Source of the DNA: Calliopum simillimum
Lineage: Eukaryota; Arthropoda; Insecta; Diptera; Lauxaniidae
Length of the DNA: 64,000 bases
Assembly (NCBI GenBank): GCA_951812925.1
Contig: OX638368.1
Coordinates: 72,636,422 to 72,700,421, forward strand
Direction of reading: 5' to 3'
Made by a program: the position numbers and the translations under genes. The notes under the pieces are model-generated. The model worked only from the letters and a program-made list of their open reading frames with translations. It searched no databases and was not told where the DNA came from. Positions 33,202 to 44,765 of the stretch are shown here, in pieces; the first letter of the stretch is position 1, and each line of letters opens with the position of its first letter.

Positions 33202-34513
33202 AAGGTCCATAAAGTGAGCTATGCAGGTGTGACGAATTTCGATGTTTTTTGGTTGGGAATTTCGAGCTATTTTCGAGCTTTTCAACAGTAATTTCGAGCT
33301 TCTGGGAAATTTTCCATTTTCCGGAAAAGCGGAAAAATTGTTCTGCATAGCTTAGTTTATTTTTTCAGCCAGACGAATCCGCGGTAAGAGTTAGCGATGA
33401 AATCTTTTAACGAAGGAATTTCGAGCTAATTTTGAGCTAAAAGCATTTTCCGGAAAAGTCCCAATTTTCCCGGAAAATCTCAAAAAGATTTTTTTTATGG
33501 CTAACTTTATTTGTTTCAGCAAGACGAATCCGCGAGAATAGTAAGCGATGAAATCTTTTACCGCAGGAATTTCGAGCTACTTTCGAGCTGACCTTAAATG
33601 AAGTGCTTTCCTTAAATTTTCCCGGAAAATCCCAAAAATTTTTTTAAGTGCTTGCTTTATTTTTTTCAGCCAGACGAAATCATGAGAATATTAGGCAATC
33701 ATATCATTTGACACACGTTTTTCGAGCTAGTTTCGAGCTCATAAAAAACGAAAAGTGTTTTCCGGAAAACCCCAAACTTTCCCGGAAAATCCCAAAAAAT
33801 ATTTTTTTATGGCGGTGCCATGACATAATCCCCACGGACATAATCCCCATTTCGTAAATGGGTGTTATGACCGCAAATTATTGGATATATTACCGACTGA
33901 TCCGCCGCGAAGCCGGTGTTGGATTTTTGGGAGTTTTAAATCCTGAGCTGCGGCCGCAGGCCGCCTATTTTTGTAAAATTACTATGGCTACCAAACTAGG
34001 TGTTGGATATATTTTAGGCTGATCCGCGAAAACTTTCGGACATAATCCTTATTTCGTAAATGGGTATTAATTCCGGATAATTTGCGGACATAACATAGGG
34101 AAAAAAATTATTTTTTTACAAGGTCAGGTCGAAAGTAGCTCGAAATTCCTGCGTTAAAAGATTTCATCGCTTACTATTCCCGCGGATTCATCTGGCTGAA
34201 AAAAATAAAGTTAGCCATAAAGAAAGTTTTTTGGGATTTTCCGTAAAAATTTGGAGTTTCCCGGAAAATTCTTCTAGCTCAAAATTAGCTCGAAAGTAGC
34301 TCGAAATTCCTGCGTTAAAAGATTTCATCTCTAACTTTTCCCTCAGATTCGTCTGGCTGAAAAAATAAACTTAGCTATGCAGAACAATTTTTCCGCTTTT
34401 CCGGAAAATGGAAAATTTCCCAGACAGCTCGAAATTACTGTTGAAAAGCTCGAAATTCCCAACCAAAAAACATCGAAATTCGTTACACCTGCATAGCTCA
34501 CTTTATGCACCTT
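33202..34513. mobile_element. 1.3 kb foldback element with TTTCGAGCT subrepeats and GC-rich core
   Basis: The ends AAGGTCCATAAAGTGAGC and GCTCACTTTATGCACCTT face each other. Each arm holds direct units (~145-155 bp) with GGAATTTCGAGCT, TTTTCCGGAAAA and CAGCCAGACGAATCCGCG: about four in the left arm and two in the right. The 33820-34110 core is different, with two ACATAATCC…ATTTCGTAAATGGGT blocks around GCTGCGGCCGCAGG. Tandem subrepeats within inverted arms are the classic foldback layout. No transposase. Confidence 0.8.
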
Positions 34514-34930
34514 AATTTTTGAGTCCCGGCCGGGCATGAACGCAAAACAGGCACTTGAAAAAAATCCGATTCCCGCAAAATAATTTTTTACGAAGCCCTA
34601 GTCTGGCCCGGCCCGATACTACTTTTTTATAATTTATAAAAAAATTATATCTTATTGATTGAGCAAAGAAAGAAAATACAAATATTATATATTGAGTGCT
34701 TATTTGAGTTTTTTGGTCAAATCTAATAAGACTATTTGTTTGAACTGACCCACATTTATACATTATTTAACATATTTTTTTAAGTTGGTGCTTCTCGACC
34801 TTCATGTGATTTATGGGCCTTTACAGGCCGCTCATTTTTGAGGTTAGGCCCAGGCCCGCACAAAACTCGATTTCAAGTTGCGAGCCTGTCGCCAAAGAGC
34901 AAAGGCTCGCGGGCCATGAAAAAACACGTC
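34514..34930. mobile_element. GC-rich remnant with hAT-like end
   Basis: It contains GTCCCGGCCGGGC near 34524, GGCCCGGCCCG near 34605 and the terminus-like CGTCCAGTGACCAGCTCTAA near 34927. Such GGCCCG-rich sequence near a GTGACC/GAGCTGG end is common in small hAT elements, but matching ends and TSD are not clear. Confidence 0.35.
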
Positions 34931-34969
34931 CAGTGACCAGCTCTAATCTAAAAAATTGTGCTTTTAACA

Positions 34970-35760
34970 CTGTTTTCAAGTGTGTTCCTTGAGTCACAAA
35001 AAAAAAAAACTTTATAAGGTATAATTTTTGACATCACAATTTTTTATCACTATATGTTCTCTCAATGGGGAATTCTCCTTAGACTGAAATGTAGAATACA
35101 CGGCAGTCTGAGAAAAATTCCCTGGGAATACTTAATCATGATATGTTTAAACTATTTGGGGATATTTTTTTTTTCTACGTCAAAGTTTATCATAACGATA
35201 CCTTCTCCTTTTGCCTATGGCAATAAGGAATAACTACTAAGTCGATTTTTGATCAAAAAGCAAATGGTGCTAATGTGTTTTATAACTATAGCACTCATGC
35301 GGCTTTGCTTTGTGACCAAAGATCGTCTTATGCAGTTATTGCTTATTGTTTCGCAAGTCACATGAGCAATCCCGTGAGTCACAAATTTAAAATGTTATAT
35401 TTTTGTAGTCACATAATTTGTTAATTGCAAAATAAAAAAAATTCGTAAAACAGCAATAGTTTGGCTAAAATGCTGCCTTAAGTTAATAAATGTAAGAGAG
35501 CGTTCCGTTTTATGTCCAGTGAGTACACTTGTTCAAACAACAATTTAATACAGAAAACATTTACTTTTTAAAATCGCCTTATATTTAAAAAGAATGGTTT
35601 TTTAGTTTTGTTTCGAGACGCTTTTCAAAGTTTTAGGGCTTTCAATAACTTGATTTCCAAAGTTTTGTTATATTCTGGAGTCAAATTTCCCATGAGTCAT
35701 AATGGAATGACCCAGCATATATTTCTGTGGAACAACTGACTCAATAGGCCCATGTTTTAG
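34970..35760. repeat. Dispersed repeat 'GAGTCACAAA', copy 1
   Basis: It aligns with about 41800-42760 (shared: TTGGCTAAAAT…, AAGAGCGTTC.GTTT, CAACAATTTAA.ACAGAAAACATT). Copy 2 is interrupted by the palindrome at 42107-42477, which is absent here. No coding sequence is evident. Confidence 0.55.
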
Positions 35761-35812
35761 GTGTCAGTTTTTGTAAATTTTTATTCCTTTCATCCCTAAT
35801 GTTGCATATCGT

Positions 35813-36062
35813 CGGCTTAACGAGAAAAGGTGCTAAGTTCATTTTATGACAATGGTAATGTCATACACATTATATGCATAATATTCGGTTATTGAATAAA
35901 TATGATTTTTTAACTACTGTCATTAATTCTAAACCATTAAGTAAACTATTCGTGAAAACAGAATTCAATTTTATTTATTTTTATAAAAATGCCAGCCAAT
36001 TAATTTTTTGACATTACTTTTGGCATAAAATGGAATTAGCATCTTTTCTCATTAAGCCGACG
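35813..36062. mobile_element. 250-bp MITE of the TAATGTCAT family
   Basis: The termini TCGTCGGCTTAACGAGAAAA and the complement near 36040-36062 face each other. The interior contains GGTAATGTCAT and ATATTCGGTTATTGA, related to the cores of 10298-10553 and 14294-14448. Confidence 0.7.
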
Positions 36063-36293
36063 ATATATCGAGCCCTAACCACCAAAAAGACTTAACTGAC
36101 AAAAAGTTATTTTACAGGAGAAGGTTTTTTTTAAATATCTGTGCATTTAGTATAGCTACAGTGGAATTTAGTATGTAAGCTATATTTTGTGTAAGATATG
36201 CGATGCAATTTTAATAAATTTAACTTTTTTATAAGAATATTTGCAAATTATTTTTGACACAAAAAGAAAAAAATTTTTCGTTTGAAAATTTAG

Positions 36294-37278
36294 ACTTAAA
36301 GGCAATTCAGACTATCTGAGAAGTCATATGCGTTTTCTTATGTTTTTCTGTCTGATTTTTTCTCTGCCTGTCAAATTTTTTTTTTTGTTTTTAATTAATA
36401 TTGTTGAAATTGTTTTAATTTTTTATTATTATATCATACTAGCTGGCCTGGTTGTGACTTCGTTCGCCCATTTCCGATGCCTTTACGTACGAAGTCCCAT
36501 CCATCTCTATCGTCCCTCTCTTCCAATCACCAAGGTTTTTAAAGATCCATGTATCAACTTTTGTAATCATAGCTCCCATAGGTACAGAGATATAGCATTT
36601 TATATATTTTTTGAAGGGTGCAACTCCCCCTTCTCACCCCCCCCCCGCCCAAGTTTTTTAAAGTAAATGATAGATAGAATGTTCATGTATGTACCAAGTT
36701 TTATAACGATATCTTCGATATGTGAAGAAATATATCATTTTGTGTATTTTTGAAAAGTGGATGCAATTCTCCTACACCCAATATCCGCCAAATTTTGCAT
36801 GGTGAATGGTAGATATGTACATTATGCATAAGTTCATCAACTTTTATAATCATAGCTTGTATAACTGTAGAGATATAGCATTTTTTGTATTTTTTTCGTA
36901 TGGGGGGGGCAACCCCCGTTCCCCACAGTACCATCCCAGCCCCTTAAGAACCTTTTACAGATCATAACAAACCATTTAAAAAAAAATCGGCCTTGTAGTT
37001 TTCGCGTTCATAAGCTACATACGGACACCATTTCATTTTTATATATATACTTAGATTATATTATTATTATATTATATTATTATTATATATTATTATATTA
37101 TTTTATATTACTTTTCTTTTCAAATAGATTCAAATCTATTGCCAAAATAACTCATATGGGTTTTCTTCTGAAAAATCATTTGTGTAATTAATTTACATTC
37201 ACAATATCAGAGTTGCCACATTTGACAACTCATAAGAGTTTCTGTGTGACTTCTCAGATAGTCTGAAGCGGCTTTAAA
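36294..37278. mobile_element. Nested TIR element, ends GACTTAAAGGC…
   Basis: TTCAGACTATCTGAGAAGTCA near 36306-36326 faces its exact complement near 37250-37268, and the flanking TTTAAAG sequences also pair. Most of its interior is the dispersed repeat at 36436-37055 and a TAT/TTA microsatellite at 37050-37110. Confidence 0.65.
36436..37055 (+). repeat. Dispersed repeat family 'CTAGCTGGCCTGG', copy 2
   Basis: Nearly collinear with 15205-15770, including CTTCGTTCGCCCAT, ACCAAGGTTTTTAAAGATCC and the terminal CATTTCATTTTTATATATA. It has a poly-C run at 36638-36646 and a poly-G run at 36903-36909. Confidence 0.75.
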
Positions 37279-37481
37279 CCAACAACTTGCATTCACAAAA
37301 AAAATTAAACAAAGTACTTCGAATGTCGGTTAAGTCTTAATTGCTTTCGCTATAACTCCATAACCGTGCTTTTTATAGTTATGAAATTTGTAGGGAAGAT
37401 ACACGAATTATAGATTTTCATCAAAAAACGAAAATCCGAAATCGTGTCGGTTAAGTCTTTTTGGCGGTTAGGGCTCGATAT

Positions 37482-38187
37482 GTTTTCTAACTTTGAGGCT
37501 CCATTACTGCATTTTTTTCATGCAAAATAATGTGCAACCGAATTTTTTTTATTCCTTGTTATATTCTCTATTCATTCATTTACCTCAGTAAGAGTTTGCA
37601 AGTCATTATGAAAGACAGAAGAGGGAAATGTAAAAGAAAAAATTTTGAAGTAATTTTTTTTTTTTTGAAGTGTAATTTTTCAAATGCTTTTATTTATTAA
37701 TTTTATGCACTTTTTATGATAACTATATTGTTTAGTAATGCCATTAATTCATTTTTCTGGAAACCTAAAGCGTTTTGATTTCTGTGGAATTTTTTTTCAA
37801 TGATGTTGAATTATTTTATTTTAAGCTAGAGCAACGTAAAATTACATTGTTCATATATCCTACAGCTAGAAATAATTTGGGGATGAACGGGTTAAGAAAA
37901 AGTTAAAAGTTATCCATAAGTGGAGGATGTAGAGGGATAACTATAAAAATATTCCTTGTAAAATCCTGCAAAAGTTTGCTGAACACATGATACGTATATA
38001 CATCAGACGTAAGGATCGTATAGTTTAAAATGTCGATTTAACATAAGAATGGGTTAAAAAAAAATTCAAAAATCGAAAAATCTACCGTGCTGGAGAAAAA
38101 CGACGAGAAAAGGTTATATTTTTAATGACTTTTTTAAGAATATGATGGAATTTATCATGGGTGCAAAACTGTGTCGGACCTTGCTAT
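37482..38187. other. AT-rich sequence with an old copy of the 2437-2777 type element
   Basis: The stretch 37900-38130 (AAGTTTGCTGAACACATGATAC, GCTGGAGAAAAACGACGAGA) matches 2500-2700 and 7690-7890. The rest shows no gene. Confidence 0.5.
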
Positions 38188-40213
38188 ATAGTGGCGTCAT
38201 GTCAAAAAACATGCAAAATGAGGAAGTCCTCAAGAACAGCTCCGATTTTGATAATTTTTTTTTTTTCAGGGGACATTCGCTTTCGTAATTGAAAAGAAAA
38301 ACACTTTTTAAAAGTTTTATTATGAAAAAACTATTATATTTATTGACAAAATTTCTTTTGGACATTGTTACATAATGTTTTAGGAATATGAAAAAAAATT
38401 TTTTTTTTATTTTTAGTTTCCCTTGGCTGCTGTAGAGGGCGTCATCCAAAAGTCACTTTTAAAACGGTAGGACATGTTGTAGACCTACTGTAACAGATTT
38501 TTTAAAAATTTAAAATGTATTTTATTCTTGAGACTCGATACTAAACAATATGTCTTTAATATTTATACTTTTTTATATTTTGAAGTTTTTGTATGAATAT
38601 TTATGAAAAATGCGAAAAAATTTAGGGACTTACCCTCAAAAAATGCCCCGTAAAAAAAAGGGGGCGCTATTTTTTAAAACTTTCAGAGGCTTATTGTTTA
38701 ATATTTTTTATGAGTAGTCGAATGCTTTTTGGTTTTTTATCGGTCGATTAGGTTCGGAGAAAAGTGTCCTACCATTTTGAAAAGTAACTTTTGGATGACG
38801 CCCTCTGCAGCAGCCAAGGGAAACTAAAAATAAAAAAAAAAATTTTTTTTTCATATTTTCTAGACAATATTTAACAATGTCCAAAAGAAATTTTGTCAAT
38901 AAATATATTAGTTCTTTCATAATAAAATTTTTAAAAAGTGTTTTTTTGTTTTCAATTACAAAAGCGAATGTCCCCTTAAATTTTGTTTTTTTTTATTTAA
39001 AATCAAAAGCATTTTGGAGCGCGGTCGGAATTATATAATTTTTTAAACAATATTTAAAAAAGTTATATTTTCATAAATATCCCAGGAAAATAAAACGAAA
39101 AAAGAGCTGCTGTGCGAAATATTTCTAAGTGAATTTTTTCACCGAAATTGTCTTTATTAAAGCATGATGAATAATGAGTAAAAAGTCCATTAAAGTCCAT
39201 TGTGCGCATAAAAAGTTATTCAGGTTCAAAGGTCGCTAAAATCAGTTTTTTGCAAATATCTCGCTAACGCAACTGAACAGAAAAATTTTCCTCCACAATT
39301 TTGTAACGCAGGAAATTCCTATGTAAAGATGTAAAAAATGTTTTTGTGTAGCTTATAGTTCAGGAGATAACTCAATTTAAGAAGTTGTGCACAGTTTTTT
39401 ATATAAATTCTACGTATAAGTTCATATTAAAATATTTTACTTTTAAAATTGCGAATACTCTTTAACGAGAAGTCGTACAAAAAAAATTAAAAAACTGTTC
39501 AAAAGATAATTGGATTCTGTAAACACCGTATTGATTTTTTTTAGGAGTCACTCATGGTCTAAAAGATATTCTTCAAAAACCGTTAAGATCTCGAAAATAA
39601 TGGTTTTTGAAGGATATCTCTGAAACGGTAAGTCATACGATAAAAAGCAACAGCTCAATTTTGTAGAAAATCACAAGATCTACAAAAAATAAGCCATATG
39701 TGTACACATTAGAGTAACCGTTTAGAAGTTATTCAATAAAAACCGGTTTTTTTGCCACGCCTCTTCATAAGTATATACTAAGTCAAAGTCTATTTCATTC
39801 TTTACCATACGTCAGCGCGTATCATTTTTCAAAGTTTCATTAATATTGCTGTAGCCGTTCTTGAGAAAAACATAGCAACAGTTTTTATATACACAATTTT
39901 AGACCCTTTAAGAAGAGAAGATATCTCAGTAACCATATAAGATACAGCAATTTTAATGTCAGATTCGGATTTGGAATCGCTAAATACATATAAAATGACT
40001 ATTTTGATTTTTGTTTGTTGCATTTCTTTTAACAATTTTTTTTTATGTAAATATAACTTTTTTAAATATTGTTTAAAAAATTATATAATTCCGACCGCGC
40101 TCCACAATGTTTCTGATTTTAAATTAAAAAAAAAACAAAATTTAAAAAAAAAATCATCAAAATCGGAGCTGTTCTTGAGGACTTCCATCTAAAATGCTTC
40201 ATGGACTCCACTA
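38188..40213. mobile_element. 2 kb inverted-repeat element related to 27042-29782
   Basis: The arms pair through GAAGTCCTCAAGAACAGCTC (38223) with its complement at 40165-40184, and through GGAGCGCGGTCGGAATTA (39017). The right arm (39830-40000) matches the 27270-27460 region. A separate palindrome (38269-38975) sits in the left arm. Confidence 0.65.
38269..38975. mobile_element. 707-bp palindromic MITE, ends GGGGACATTCGCTTTCGTAA
   Basis: The ends GGGGACATTCGCTTT and AAAGCGAATGTCCCC face each other. Long arms include GCTGCTGTAGAGGGCGTCAT, paired near 38795. The turn is near 38600. It lies inside the left arm of the surrounding element. Confidence 0.8.
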
Positions 40214-40424
40214 ATAGTGCTAATGGAAATAAAAATATGTTTTAATCTGACATTTTTCACTTTGAATGTGTGCGACCTTACTTTAGATGTGTTTCACATA
40301 AAGGAAATGACCATATTAGCGATGCCAATCCCGGGATTCCGGCCTTTTTCAAGTCCCGAAAATCCCGGGATTAGTCCATGCAAATCCCGGGATTAGTTAG
40401 AAGCAATTTTTAATCAAAAATATA

Positions 40425-40640
40425 AAGTTAATATAAAATATTTTGCTATTTTCTATTGAATGCTTCATATGGTACTATTTTTTGTCTTCAAAATGAGATA
40501 TAAATTTATGATGCCATTTTGAAATGATCGAAACTTTTTTCAATGAATTTCCTCATTTAAGACCATATCATAGTTCATTTTGAAGACAACAAATAGAACT
40601 AGGTGCTGCACTTAATAGAAAATAGTAAAATAATTTCGTG
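40425..40640. repeat. 216-bp inverted repeat inside the hAT-like element
   Basis: ATTTTGCTATTTTCTATTGAA pairs with the sequence at about 40612-40632, and GTCTTCAAAATGAGA pairs near 40576-40590. The turn is near 40530. Confidence 0.6.
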
Positions 40641-40839
40641 CATCCTCAAAAATCGTGTTTTTTGAAATTTTAGTTAAGGATATCTCAAAAACCGTACTTT
40701 AAAGACCGATTCGGATTCAGAATCGACAAATACATGGGAAATAACTATTTTTGCTTAGAATTGTTTCAATTAATTTTTTTTTTTTTTTTTTTTTCAATAA
40801 CTGCATAAACGCAAGTGTTGGTTTTTTTCAAAATCTTTT

Positions 40840-41140
40840 TTTACTCGAGAGCAAAGCATCTTACGTAAAAAGTGTACAGGGCAAAAAATGCTTAGAATCG
40901 TCTAAGGAATACGTGTGAATTTTTTTGGAATTTTTTAAAACTTTTTTTTTTTGAATAATTTTTGAAAAATTTTTTTTATTAAAAATTTTTCCAAAAATTA
41001 TTGAAAGGAAAAAAAAAATTTTTTTTTAACTTTTCAAAAAAATCCAAAAAAAAACACGTATTGCTTGGTCGATTTTAAGCATTTTTTGCCTAGTACACTT
41101 TTTACGTAAGATGCTTTCCTCTCGAGTAAAAAAAGATTTT
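40840..41140. mobile_element. 300-bp palindromic MITE
   Basis: AATCTTTTTTTACTCGAGAG and its complement enclose strongly paired arms (GCATCTTACGTAAAAAGTGTAC near 40857 and 41090). The loop near 40985 is pure A/T. Confidence 0.75.
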
Positions 41141-42106
41141 TGCCTGCCGCGGGCGTGCAAAAGCCAAAAACTCCCATGAAGCGTCCGAATTTAAAGTACT
41201 TTTAAAAAAAATCGAAGGGGGCTTTTTTTAAAAAAAATTCAAAAGTATTTTCAAGTGTAAAAAATTTTGGTGAAAAAGGATTTTTTTCACCAAGAAATAT
41301 TTTTTTATAAAAAGAACACTTAAAAATAAATGGGACCAGTAACTTAGATTTATCAATTTACAAACTTAAGTCTAAACTATAAATTTTTGAAAAAACACCC
41401 TTTTCATGAAAATGACTAAAAACGTCAACTTCAACACCCTATATTTTAACAACAAATGGTACTAGGATCAAATCCTCACGGATTGTTGTTCTTGCACACC
41501 GGATCTACCATATTGCCAAATTTGAGCGAAATCGGAGAAAAAAAATTTTTTTTTGGTACACTTGGCGTGGAGTTCTTCATATGGGTTATTCCATATCAAA
41601 ACAGAAAATGAGAAAAAATTAAATTTAATCTTTGTTAACAATAACACAATGTAAAATGTCTATTGTTTTCTTATCTCTAAAAGAAGTTTTAAAAACTTAT
41701 AAAAGAGGACTTTTCTATCATATTTATCTAAATTTTGCTCAGTTTATAAGTATTTTTATTTCTTATGAGACATGGCTCTTACTTCAAAACTTGTCATTAT
41801 GATATCCTCCCTTAGCAGCTTGGGCCGATTTTTGGTAAAAAAGCCGATTGGTCCAAATTTATGACCACATGGCTTATGCGCCTTAGATTTGTGAGCAAAG
41901 ATTGTCATAAGCAGTTTTTGCTTATTACAATAGATATCATCAAAAATTCAACTATACAATACAAAAATTTCTCTGATTCTTGAGCCGCAAGTCAGAACAG
42001 AATGTCCCGTCAAGTCACAAACTCAAAATGTTGTATTTTCGTCATCAAAATAGCTTGCTTTTAATTTAAAGTCTTCAATTTTAGTCACATATTAGCCGTG
42101 TTTTTT

Positions 42107-42477
42107 TTGACGCGTATATACAATTGTGGATACCTTCAAATTGCGATAACTTATGAACGGTGAGTCGTACGATAAAAAGTCCAAGGGTCTTTTTCAAGGA
42201 GAACCACATGCTCTACAAATAATTTTAATCTTTTGTAAAAAAAAAAATAATTATTTAGAAGTTATTTAAAAAAAAGTGATTTTTTGCCATTTATCGGCGC
42301 TAACCAGTTTTTATAAAATACCTCCTTAAAAATAAATTTTTTTAAATGTAAAATGAAAGAGAACGTGATTCTCCATAAAAAAGTTTCTTAGAATTCTATT
42401 GTGTGACTTACTGTTCATGAGTTATCGCAATTTGAAGGTATCCACAATTGTATATACGCGTCAAAAAAAACACGGCT
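42107..42477. mobile_element. 371-bp palindromic MITE, ends TAGCCGTGTTTTTTTTGACG
   Basis: The arms pair exactly for more than 35 bp (TGACGCGTATATACAATTGT…) and then partly to a turn near 42290. It interrupts a repeat whose uninterrupted form is at about 35425, and a TA target fits. Confidence 0.8.
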
Positions 42478-42826
42478 ATTTATTCAATTGCAACATAAAA
42501 AAAAAATCATAAACCAGCATTAGTTTGGCTAAAATTCTTCCTTAAGTTAGTAAATTAAAAGAGCGTTCTGTTTCATGTCCAATGAGTCACACTTATTTAA
42601 ACAACAATTTAAGACAGAAAACATTAACAGTAAAGAAGGGTTATTTACTTATTTTTCGAAACTATTTTCACAGTCTTAAGGCTTAAAATAACTCAGTTAT
42701 GGCCAAAGTTTTGCCATAATCGATAGCAAAATGTCCAATGAGTCACAATGCCCCATATAAATATATGATATATAAATATAGCTTATGTTTATGAATCATT
42801 TGTAAATAAGATTTTTATGTTTTTTT

Positions 42827-43446
42827 ATACCCTACACCCAGGGTATATTCACTTTGTCCTTCCGTTTGTAACGCAGAGAAGGAGGCGTGGCAGATATAGA
42901 AAAGCATATATATTCTATATAGTCATGTCCGTCTGTCTGGCTGGGTGGCTGGCTGTGTGTGGAAATATATTTTTTGGGAAAACTAAGCAAGATAATTCAA
43001 TGAAATTTTTGCACAGCCTTCATCGTCAAAGTTAGCTCGGGGGATTGAAAATGGCTGAAATCGGTCAACGGACACGCCTACCGCCCATACAAAAAATTTA
43101 TTCAAAATGCTACTTTTGGATTATTTTTCACGATAATGCAACCAAAATACACATAAATACTACGAATTGTAAGCGCAAGCTCTGAGCAAAAACTGGGCGA
43201 ATTCTGACATGCGGGCGTGGCACCTCTCATATAAGCAAAAGCTTCAAAACGCTATGCTGAAAGCGTTTTTTGAGATAATCCAACCAAATTTCACTCAAAT
43301 ACTAACTATAAATTCAAACTCTGAGAAAAAACTGGGTGAATTCGGACAAGAGGGCGTTGCATATCCCATATAAGCAAAATGTTCAAAATACTGCAGTGTA
43401 GGGTATTTAATGTTTGGCCAGGCCAAAAGTAACACCCTTACTAGTT
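42827..43446 (+). repeat. Dispersed fly repeat 'ATACCCTACACCC', copy 2
   Basis: Same start and end blocks as 25281-26160 but with fewer internal ~141-bp units (GGGCGTGGCACCTC near 43213, GGGCGTTGCATATC near 43353). It lies just upstream of PLE3. Confidence 0.75.
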
Positions 43447-43699
43447 ATAATTTCTTGTTAATTTTTACTAATAAAATGAAAATTAAAACCAAAGACGAAG
43501 ACTAGCCAAACAGAAAGGAAAACTGAGATTTTTACTAATTTGCAACGAATACGGGATGAAACCTAAAACACCTAGGAGGAGCAACAAGTGGAACAAAAAA
43601 GACTGTTTCAAGCCGAATCAGTACTGCGGTTATTCGAAAAAATGGAGCGTACTTTTCAACAAAAAACTTTTAAACTTGGAAATAAAGGAGGCGAACATC

Positions 43700-44010
43700 A
43701 ACATTAAAAATACATCAAGTTACATTTTTTCATTCGGAACTGAAGATGAAGACAATATTAAGCAACGAAGATTATTTGGATTTTACATCAAGACAAGAAT
43801 ACGTATATTATAACAATGTTGACAACATAAAGAGAGAACACGACATAAAAATCGAAGCGCTTAAACAAAAATACATTAAACAATTTGGATTCACACTTAA
43901 CGAAAACTGGCTGATAAACAACACGAACATTGAGTTTCCAAAAGACAGTAGGTGGTTACTTACACTAGGACATAAATTTACTCTCCCCATAACGACCCAA
44001 CAGAAAATTT
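43700..44010 (+). pseudogene. PLE3 N-terminal coding segment
   Basis: The frame with ATG at 43746 reads TILSNEDYLDFTSRQEYVYY, then a charged helix (NVDNIKREHDIKIEALKQKY) and ENWLINNTNIEFPKDSRWLL, TLGHKFTLPIT. The last part is the Penelope LTLG-KFSLP block that precedes the RT core. It breaks off at the minisatellite-bearing insertion and continues at about 44766 with KKNFSPIHLIADLEQYI. In-frame codons extend upstream to about 43695 without an ATG. Confidence 0.75.
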
Positions 44011-44244
44011 CGATGCGCATCTCCAAGATGCAATAGCGATGCGCATCCTTCTCGCATCCAAAGAGCTGATTTGTATGCGCATATTTTCTGCGCTATAGGT
44101 AGCGAGAGCGAAGCGCATCCAAAGAGCATTTCTGGATGCGAGAGCGATGCGCATCCAAAGAGCATTTCTGGTAGCGAGAACGATGCGCTTTCGGTCACGT
44201 ATTAACGTACAAAACAAAATAAATCAATAAGTCGTCTTCGTAAG

Positions 44245-44336
44245 AGCGCGATGATAGAGCAGTGGTCTAGCGACTGGCACTGCGATTGAGAGTTGTAGCA
44301 ACCGTGAGGTCCTCGGTTCAACTCCGGCCCAGACCT
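44245..44336 (+). ncRNA. tRNA-like pol III head (copy B)
   Basis: A-box-like TAGAGCAGTGG at about 44255-44265 and B-box-like GGTTCAACTCC at about 44312-44322 have tRNA spacing with a long middle region, as in Leu or Ser tRNAs. The tail CAAAAGTTTTCAAC…AATTTTTCAATT resembles that after copy A at 11680-11740. It is read as the promoter head of a short retroelement. Confidence 0.65.
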
Positions 44337-44420
44337 AACACAAAAGTTTTCAACTTGAAATTTTTCAATTAGAATTAGTTTAGTAAAATAAAAATAATTA
44401 TAATTACATCAAAAAAAATA

Positions 44421-44456
44421 ATAGTCTGATGTGTCTTTGTTGACGAAAGACGTAAA
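44421..44456 (+). ncRNA. Degenerate hammerhead motif in the tail of copy B
   Basis: CTGATGT, stem II GTC/GAC and GAAA (44445-44448) are in order, followed by GACGTA. The last core A is T and stem III/cleavage triplet are unclear, so it is probably inactive. Position relative to the tRNA-like head parallels copy A. Confidence 0.45.
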
Positions 44457-44765
44457 ATTTCAATTAAAAATTAATTTTTTAAATATTTTTATTGTCATCC
44501 AAAAAGCATCCAAAGCGCATTTCTGAATGCGAGAGCGATGCGCATCCAAAGAGCATTTCTGGTAGCGAGAGCGATGCGCATCCAAAGAGCATTTCTGGAT
44601 GCGAGAGCGATGCGCATCCAAAGAGCATTTCTGGTAGCGAGAGCGAAGCGCTTCGTTCCAATGACATGCCAATGTTAATTTCAGCGCTTTTGGCAACGAG
44701 AGAGATGCGCTTCACTGCTGCTTTAGAGCGCTTCAGAAGCGCTATTGATGCGCTCCATTCTCCAT

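Larger units (their letters stand above)
36065..37481. mobile_element. TIR element 'ATATCGAGCCCTAACC', copy 2, with two nested insertions
   Basis: The same terminal repeats as 24684-25264, in the opposite orientation. Its interior holds an element with ends CAGACTATCTGAGAAGTCA (about 36294-37278), which in turn holds the CTAGCTGGCC dispersed repeat (36436-37055). This is a three-level nest. Confidence 0.8.
44011..44765. repeat. 36-bp GATGCGCATCC minisatellite inserted in the PLE3 frame
   Basis: Units of about 36 bp contain GATGCGCATCCAAAGAGCAT and end TTTCTGGATGCGAGA or TTTCTGGTAGCGAGA. Two to three copies lie at about 44090-44195 and four at about 44510-44655, with decayed GCGCTT-rich units to 44750. 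In the downstream PLE3 frame each unit encodes 12 residues (SESDAHPKSISG). The unit contains the perfect palindrome GATGCGCATC. Local GC content is well above the surroundings. A tRNA-headed unit (44200-44480) splits the array. Confidence 0.8.
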
